DNA of 38,263 nucleotides. Origin: Irineochytrium annulatum (lineage: Eukaryota; Chytridiomycota; Chytridiomycetes; Chytridiales; Chytridiaceae). Shown piece after piece: positions 31,819 through 38,263 of the stretch. How positions within the stretch are numbered: position 1 is the stretch's first letter; every line of letters begins with the position of its first letter. The stretch spans positions 1-38,263 of the forward strand of contig JADGJL010000133.1 in the NCBI GenBank assembly GCA_027600665.1, read 5' to 3'. The notes beneath the pieces are model-generated. The model was given only the letters and a program-made list of their open reading frames with translations. It did no database searches and was not told the origin of the DNA. A program made the translations under genes and the position numbers.

Positions 31819-34349
31819 TCAGCAGAACGTTTTTATGGGCGTGGTTGGGGCGCCCGACGCGCCGCGCCTGCGATTGTTCGGGCAGTTGCCGGTCTTGCTA
31901 GGGGAGACCGTGAAAGAGTTGGAGGCCCCGCTGATGGGCGTGAAGATGTCTCCGACAATTGGCACGGAAGCTTTCGCCATTCCGTACAATCTGAAGCGGT
32001 ATGTTCCGCCTACATGCATGATATATTAGCGTGTGTCGAAAGTAACTAAAGTGAAAAAGAGCACTCACTCGGGACTGGAATTGTCTCGCCGACCCACCAC
32101 TCCACATTGCAGAGCGACGCCGCAACGCCGTCCCTGTACCACGCGTACGTCGTGTCCCAGACGCTGTCGTCCAAGAACGTGACCCAGTTGTTCCCCTGCA
32201 GCTGCTCGACCGTCATGAAGCTCGGACCGCCGTTCAAGCCGGCGTTGTGGTTCCCGTCGCCGTTCCTCGGGTGCGCGCACGCGAACTGCGCCGTCACGAC
32301 GTCGCCAACCACCGCTGCCGCGATGGGCTGCGCTGTCACGTCGCCGAACTTTTTGCCAATCGGGGGCGCGTCGAGCACCACGGGGGTGACGAGGGAGAGA
32401 TCTTTCGCGGAGTGGTTGACGGGAGGGGTCCCCTTGGGGACGGCGGCGGAGGGGTCGGTGAAGGAGTGGGCCATCTGGGTGAAGAGCTGGATGTAGGCGT
32501 CGAGAGTCCGGGGGCCGTAAATGGTGGAAGCGGCCTCGTAGCTCTGAATCTCGTACTCTTCAAACGTGGAAGTGTAAGACGCGTACGTGTTCGACAGGCC
32601 CGCGACGGCGACGGTGGCGTCCTTGTCGAGGACGCCGTCGGCGACGAGAACATTGAGGACGGCCTCGCGGAGCCTGCGGCCGGCCATGGTGGTGATCTCG
32701 GCCGGGAGGCCGATGATGGCGAGCTTAGAGCCGATAATACCGAGCTGGAGCGGGAGGATTTGGGGCTGCCATGGGTAAGGGACGTTGAGCATGCCCGTCG
32801 GTAGAAGAATTGGTTTGGGGAGCTGACAGGCCGTCAGCTCGGGCGTTGGCGTGGTGAGGATGAGGTCGCGGATGAAGCTGAGGAACGGGTTCGACGAGTT
32901 CGCGCCCTGCGCTGAGAGGGAGGTGGCTGTGCCGTCGATCGTTCCGGCGGCGAAAGATGAGCCCATGGACGGCAGGCAAGTCTTGATCATCTGGCCGTCG
33001 ACGTTGACCTGGACGTTAGACATGTTGACGTAAGCGTGGCGGAAGTCGACACGGGAGCCGGTCATAGGCGTGGCGGAGCTCTCGGCAACGGCCTTGGCGG
33101 CGTGGTATTGGTAGGTGCCGATCAGCTTGGTCGAAAGCCTCATGCCGCCTTCCTCGTATCCCTAGATGAACGCATTACAAACAACTCATACCGAAAGATA
33201 TTCACACAAGCATACCGGTCCGCGCGCAATGCACTTCTGGTACTTCCCACCGCACGAGCTCGCGGTCCCATCGCATGGAGCTCCGGTGTCCGTGCACCTT
33301 CCTCCCGAGGTGTTGGGCGACACGTCGCCGGCGTTCGACTGGCCGAACGCGGCGACGAAGGACGGGTTGCCAGCCTTGCGTTGGTCGTTCTCGAAAAAGT
33401 AGGACGCGGCGCCTTTGTTATCTCCAGACACAAGCTCATTTGTCTCGTTCATACTCGTGCCGTGGACGGGCATCCACGAGGCGACACCGCGGAGCCTGGC
33501 CGAGTTCTTAACGGTGACAACGGGGAAGTACTGCGCGAAGGGAAGGTTAGTAATCGCGGTAGTACCATTGGGAATTACGTACTTGGTCGTGGTCGACACC
33601 GTACTTGGCCCGCTCAGCCGCGGGATTGTTGTTGTAGGCGAAAGGGGACCGGTTAATCGAGCAGTTGTCGCAGAAGCCCTGCCCGATGGCCAGCGTGTTG
33701 GGCGAGCCCGCGTTTTGGACGAGGTCGTGGTGGGCGGCGTAGATGGCCGCGGCGACACCGTTCGCGATAGCCTCACGCGAACCTGGAATAACACCGAATG
33801 AGGTGACCTAAATGAAGAAGAACGAGTAAGAAGCCCTTGCACGCGTACGATGGGTCGTTTATGTAATCGCCAACCTGATACAAGAAGTCGTCGTTGTAGC
33901 CGCCCGTTCCACTGTGGCCGTGCGTCGCGGAGAGCAATATGTTCTCGTCGCTGTAGTAAGAAGCCGCGGGGTCGGAGCCGAACATGGAATGGAGGGCCGT
34001 GATCGCCATGCCTTTCGCGACTAGCGACATCGCCGCCGTGTCCGTGGATACGTAAACGAACCGCGGGGAGGTGAGCGACGATGCAAAGATGAAGGCGCGC
34101 GCTTTTAAACGGAAGTGGATGCCTCGGGAGTCTTGACCGAGGGCAGCGTAGCTGTGAAAGAGGCGATGGGTTGGTAAGGATGACCTTTCAGGTGAAGCAT
34201 TAAATAAACGCGGCTTCCACTCACCCCATCATATTTAGTTCGCCGATGGGCGGGGTGATGTCGGCCGAGCCGACGCCCGCGATCAGTTGGGCACTGCTGA
34301 CGGCCATCCAGCAGGACGCCACGATGGTGGCTAAGATGAGGCGGAACAT
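31819..34349 (-). CDS. ASAH2: Secreted neutral ceramidase
   Basis: This enzyme hydrolyses ceramide to sphingosine and fatty acid at neutral pH. The start at 34,349 gives the signal peptide MFRLILATIVASCWMAVSSA, then AQLIAGVGSADITPPIGELNMMG, the family opening. RGIHFRLKARAFIF and the metal-site region SATHGHSGTGGYN follow. GFCDNCSINRSPFAYNNNP holds the catalytic serine block (INRSP). Later blocks are WMPVHGTSMNETNELVSGDNKG and AFGQSNAGDVSPNT. An in-frame long exon (33,143-32,046) carries GLPAEITTMAGRRLR and SNTYASYTSTFEEYEIQSYE. The last exon reads YRFRLYGMAK..PISGASNSFTV, the immunoglobulin-like C-terminal domain. The conserved His, Ser and Glu/Tyr-rich blocks all look intact. About seven introns are needed. 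The symbol is by family; fungal names vary. Confidence 0.92.
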
Positions 34350-35440
34350 GATGCCGAGTGGTACTTGTGGCTGGAGGTGTAGGCCTCGGTCGAGGTCGAG
34401 GACTGAGAAGGCTCTTGGCCGCGGGCCGGCGCGGTGCCGGGAAAGGGAAGGAGTGGGTTCGCGAACAACACGCGGTAAGCAGCCCGTGTTTTATAGCTGC
34501 ATGCTGAACAGGCGCTTTCCAACGGGAAAGCCTGCCACCCCGAAGGGCGTAGCCTTCAACCGAAAAGCCGGAAGCCGTGGGCAGTGAGTAGCGCCTGGCA
34601 GCCGCGGTACTTGACCCGCGTGAGCGTGAACACGGGGGCGAAAGACATGACGCTGGGCCATCGGTCGTCATCCGATGCGCTCGGTGGGACCCACCCAAGC
34701 ATGCACTTCAGAAATGGTCGCGTGAGTCGGGTGCGGCCATCAGTCTTGCCGACGCCCACCGCCCTCCTCCACGTCCGCGATGGCCCAAGCGCGCGTCGCG
34801 GCATATCCTTGAGAGACCCGCGCTAACCAGACGGCAAGGTACAGTCGCGCCTGCGGACCGTCACGAGAATTTATGCCAGATAAGGAAAGAACATGTCATG
34901 GCTTAGTATTATATGTCCTGTAATTGAAGGGGTGCGTAGGTTAAGCATGTATGCGCGGACGCCGATAGCCTTCTGCGAATCCTTCGGTAACATCGGTCGC
35001 GGTTGACGTATCGCCGTGCTTCGAGAAGAACCCGCCGGCGACGGTGACGGCAACGTCCATTGCCCCCATGTCCGCGCCTCATCGATCCCGGCAGTGCCCG
35101 AGCTCGCGACAGAAGGGTAGGATTGTCATATCTTCACTCGACTTCAGCCGAAGCCCACAGCGGATGTCGCGAGATTGGCAAGTGTGGGAGTTGTGGTTTG
35201 AAAGTCCGCCTTTCAGAATGATGTTCAACGGTGATGCGACGGGCGTCCAACTCTGGTGTCGTCAGCAGGGCCCGCAAGGGCCCTTCCGCGATTCTCCTCA
35301 CTGGATTCGACTGCGATTCGACTCCGCGGCCCAGGTCCGTTATAAAGAAACATTCCGCCGTCGCTTGCCGCCTCGAAAATACCGCCCCTCGTCCTGCCTC
35401 CTCGGATCATCGCTCGCTTCGCACCGCGTCACAGCCCCGC
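34350..35440. promoter_or_regulatory. Divergent intergenic region with one doubtful small gene
   Basis: This is about 1.1 kb between the ceramidase start (minus) and a coiled-coil gene (plus). The first 150 bp are very GC-rich and probably form the ceramidase 5' leader. On the minus strand two open frames look mildly protein-like: about 35,070-34,945 (MGAMDVAVTVAGGFFSKHGD..) and 34,804-34,556 (ending RVKYRGCQALLTAHGFRLFG). They could be two exons of a small gene, but GC-rich DNA often gives such frames and I cannot join them convincingly. Confidence 0.35.
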
Positions 35441-36668
35441 ATGTCGACCCACTCCTCCAACACCGACAACGCAACCACTTCAGAGTCCGGGACCGCCGTC
35501 TCCGTCTCGCCTGACACCTCGTTCAGGGTTTGAGCTTGGTGCCATTCGGCTCTTCCGATTGCAAGTGCATGCTAACCGCTTTTCTTTCGTGAAGGCCCCG
35601 CGAAAAAAGCAATTTAAATCGATGGCGGAGAAGGTGAGAGTCAAGCTCGCGATGCGGGAGGAGGCCGCGATCGCATCGCTAGAGGTTACGAGGACTCTGG
35701 GCTCACTTGTATCCCTTGACCTGATTCTTGTATGCGATCGACATTCGCTAATGATCAAGTTCTAGTACGGCGAAAAGGGTAACGACATCCGCTTCTTCAA
35801 CGTCGTCCACACCTCCTCCCCGACCGACGCGAAGCAGCGTGGCCCGGCGTCCATGACGTCGTCGGCCGAAACCTGCGAGCAATCGAACGCCATCAAGTGG
35901 GCCATCGAGACCATCCGCGCCCAAGCCCGCGAGATTTCCTTCCTCAGCAACCGCCTCGAGAACCTCGAGTCCACCCTTCTCCGCCGTACCGCGTCGGCTC
36001 CGGAGCTTAACCACGATTTACGCAACACCCCCACCGTCATGGGCATCCCCGCATCCCCGTTCCAGAATCACCCGCAGCATCACGGCAAGCGGACCCTCGC
36101 GGGCCCGCACGTCCCCTCCGCGCACGCGCACGCGCACGCACCGCCCGCCCAGTCGCAGAGGCGCTCCGTCTATCCGGCCATCCTCAGGTCGCCGAGGCTC
36201 CAGCCAGGGACGATCTACCAGCCCCGATCGGACGACATTTCCCCCGGTGCCGGACCCGCTGGGCTGCACCACCACCCGTACGAGGGACCGGGACACCAAA
36301 GCCAGAGTCAGGATTGGGAGCAGGCCGGCCGCGTCGGATTATGCGTTGGAGGAGGAGCGCGAGGATTGAGGGCGCAGCAGCACCAGCAGCGCCAGCACAG
36401 CCTTGACATGCGGGACTCGCTTGGTGATCTGAGATTCGGCGTCGGCGCGGGAGGAGCGGGAGAGTTTCAGCCGGCGCAGAAGAGTCGCGCGGGGACACCG
36501 TCGCGACACAGGATGGGCCTCGATTTTACAAGGGGCGCGGAGGAGAGGGACATGGACGAGGCGCTGCTGCGCCGCGTTTTGATCATCGATGACCCGGAGA
36601 TCGTGGGAGCGCTCGGGCGGGAGGATCAGGAGGAGTTTTTGAGGCGGGAGTATCCTTGGCTGCTTTAG
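35441..36668 (+). CDS. Hypothetical coiled-coil / low-complexity protein
   Basis: Three exons (35,441-35,527; 35,595-35,729; 35,766-36,668) give 374 aa. The second intron is only 36 nt (GTATGC..TTCTAG with CTAAT). The first, 67 nt, has a CTAAC branch point. After a Ser/Thr-rich start comes a basic helix (RKKQFKSMAEKVRVKLAMREEA), then a coiled-coil-like stretch (AIKWAIETIRAQAREISFLSNRLENLESTL). A long His/Gln/Pro/Gly-rich disordered middle follows. The end is compact and acidic (DEALLRRVLIIDDPEIVGALGREDQEEFLRREYPWLL), and probably folded. I do not recognise the family. The conserved-looking ends around a disordered middle suggest a scaffold or adaptor. Confidence 0.65.
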
Positions 36669-37531
36669 ACTGCTTCGCGCGAGGGAGGAGGGGGATATTT
36701 GTTGTGAAGAGGAGCGCCGTTTACCGCTATTGCTAGGTATCTAGTTGCCCACTTAAATTCTCCTTTTACACCTTAGTATTGATTCGATATCTTTGGCGTT
36801 TTTTATCTTCTAATTTTTTGCCGATGTTTGTAGCTGATACATCCTGGTCCGTCGGGCGGGACACCTTCATAGATATTTGCTGTTACTGCCTGGCATCGCT
36901 GGGTGGCAAGTAAAGTGGAGCCGAATCATTGTAGATGAGAGGGGGGAGGGAGGAATAGGAAGAGGTTTTGAAGGATGTGATTACCATGGACGCTGTACTT
37001 GTTTATTCTTCTTCGTATTATTACTATTATCATTTTACTTTTTTTTTTTGGGTTCATTCCATTAGTCTGTAGCTGCAATGTCCTGACTAGCACGATAACC
37101 TTGATAAGCACCGAGCATAAATTTCCACTTTCGTTACGCTGTGTTCCTTTAATCTTGAACAGGAGCTGTTATATTCAGCTGTGTTGATTGTCTTCCGCAT
37201 CTGGCGTAAGAAGCTTGAACTCTTTTTCTTTCTTTTTCGCTCCCCACATCAGGGATCATCGCCAAGAGCGTCACCAGCATCATCGGAGGCCACACAACGG
37301 CCTGCACATCCTCCGCGTTCTTCTGGGCAGCCTTGGGATACCAGGCGGCCTCTCCTCCGCGACGATTTCCATTAGGTCAAGGTGAGCAGCGCAGGCATCT
37401 TTCCCTCAACAATCGCCCCTCTAACCACCTCCGCGACTCCTTCCAGTCACCTCCGCCTGCTCTCGAGGTTCGCGACATCGCAGCAACCACTCGTCCGCGG
37501 GCCAAGGATCGGCATCGCGGCGAACCCTCTC
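36669..37531. other. Intergenic / 5' leader of the last gene
   Basis: T-rich tracts (36,780-36,840; 37,010-37,050; 37,225-37,250) and short frames are present. A frame at about 37,253-37,383 (GIIAKSVTSIIGG.., following a CAG acceptor and ending at a possible GTGAGC donor) could be an upstream exon of the dsRBD gene. I found no ATG and no joining frame to prove it. Confidence 0.4.
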
Positions 37532-38263
37532 ATGAGCTATGGGTTCCAAAGCTACGGATATGCATCCAACTCCAACCAACATCCTCCTCCAAACGCATGG
37601 GACGACCCGGGTGTGAACGACGGGCCCAGTCACGACGGGCGTGCGCCGAACGACTGGTGGGGTGGTGATGACGGGCGGGGAGGACAGGCCTCGGGAAACT
37701 GGAGGAGTCATGGAGGGCCTCTGCCACAGCAGCCTTATGGCAACGGGGGCGGATACGGCGGCGGATCGGGCTACCCCCCGCAGCACCATCAACATTATCA
37801 ACAGCAGGAGCATTATCCTCAGCAGCATTATCAGCAGCATAACCACTACCATCAGCCACCGCAGGGCTATTACAACGCGCCGCAGCCCATGGCGGGCATG
37901 CCGCAGCAAGCCTCGCGTAGGCCGGACTACCAGGAGACGCCCGTGGCTTTTGTGGACGGCGGTGGCGGGGCAGGGGGCGCCGTAGCGGAGGACAACCAAT
38001 TAATCCAGCGGTACTACACCTTGTTCCGGCGGAACGTGTCGTACGAGTACGAGGAAAAGCGGAAGGGTCCTTACACGGTGTTTACGTGCCACGTCGACCT
38101 CCCCGTGCCGCCGTTGTCACCTGATGGTGTTCCGATGGGGATTGTAAAAATGGAAGGGACGGGGAAGAGCAAGAAGGATGCGAGGGCGGCGGTACTGGCG
38201 AGGATGGCGGAGAAGGTCAGCACGGAGGGGCTCATCAATGTTGTTAGGGGCCAGATGCCGAAG
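37532..38263 (+). CDS. dsRNA-binding-domain protein with Q/H/G-rich N-terminus (3' cut by window edge)
   Basis: The frame is open from MSYGFQSYGYASNSN to the edge of the window. Residues 1-140 are low complexity: Gly/Asn/Asp-rich, then His/Gln/Tyr-rich (HQHYQQQEHYPQQHYQQH), a prion-like composition. From about residue 155 (EDNQLIQRYYTLFRRNVSYEY) comes a dsRBD-type fold: VSYEYEEKRKGPYTVFTCHV, a loop, then GTGKSKKDARAAVLARMAEKV, where SKKDA is the RNA-contacting helix start. The sequence then continues past STEGLINVVRG. This could be an N-terminal dsRBD of a larger protein such as a DExH helicase or nuclease. The missing 3' part decides. An upstream exon is possible. Confidence 0.7.
   Translation, partial: MSYGFQSYGYASNSNQHPPPNAWDDPGVNDGPSHDGRAPNDWWGGDDGRGGQASGNWRSHGGPLPQQPYGNGGGYGGGSGYPPQHHQHYQQQEHYPQQHYQQHNHYHQPPQGYYNAPQPMAGMPQQASRRPDYQETPVAFVDGGGGAGGAVAEDNQLIQRYYTLFRRNVSYEYEEKRKGPYTVFTCHVDLPVPPLSPDGVPMGIVKMEGTGKSKKDARAAVLARMAEKVSTEGLINVVRGQMPK

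Noticed and set aside
32247..32804. Plus-strand 185-codon Gly/Val/Asp-rich open frame
   Set aside because: It is antisense to the ceramidase long exon, which carries conserved family blocks; a shadow frame.
33186..33842. Minus-strand 218-codon open frame in the ceramidase region
   Set aside because: Only its later part (from YFPVV) is real ceramidase sequence. The first part runs through an intron and an exon in the wrong frame, so it is not a separate protein.
1..38263. tRNA, rRNA, CRISPR array, intact transposon or prokaryotic operon
   Set aside because: No cloverleaf with the usual T-arm, no spaced repeats, no reverse transcriptase or transposase motifs, and introns throughout argue against these.

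Overview
The window is nuclear DNA of a fungus, most likely an early-diverging, chytrid-like lineage. Genes are split by many short introns, mostly 36-95 nt, with GT..AG ends and CTAAC-type branch points. The gene set is eukaryotic: DEAD-box helicase, GPI transamidase, dynactin, TFIIE, RasGEF, F-box/LRR. Fungal origin rests on gene style and family content. The chytrid-like placement is inference. I saw no tRNA, rRNA, CRISPR or intact transposon.

Left block (1-20,026). Ten intact or edge-cut genes are packed in strict strand alternation: DED1/DDX3-type helicase (+, 5' cut), GAA1 (-), a decayed gene copy (+), a coiled-coil protein (-), dynactin p27/DCTN6 (+), TFIIE-alpha (-), mitochondrial-type MetRS (+), a DUF3128/PANTS-like protein (-), a RasGEF (+), a cyclic-nucleotide-binding/F-box/LRR fusion (-), and a PIN-like plus dsRBD protein (+). 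Four consecutive head-to-head pairs have start codons only about 44-85 bp apart, so bidirectional promoters are likely.

Middle (20,027-23,154). This is a gene-poor stretch with a 244-bp direct tandem duplication that looks like a decayed Cys-rich repeat protein. It also holds weak coding remnants on both strands.

Right block (23,155-38,263). Base composition and third codon positions are visibly more GC-rich. It carries a double-DOMON/cytochrome b561 membrane protein (-), a TLC-like multi-pass membrane protein (+) that is the intact relative of the pseudogene at about 4.2-4.85 kb, a large MLKL-like N-domain/pseudokinase/ankyrin protein (+), a secreted neutral ceramidase (-), a coiled-coil hypothetical protein (+), and a 3'-cut dsRBD protein with a Q/H/G-rich head (+).

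The strongest leads are the MLKL-like pseudokinase with an intron whose retention would remove the ankyrin part, the cNMP/F-box/LRR fusion (a possible cAMP-gated ubiquitin-ligase adaptor), and the PIN-like/dsRBD protein with altered acidic residues. Splice sites were read by eye and checked only by frame and family alignment from memory. No database search was run.
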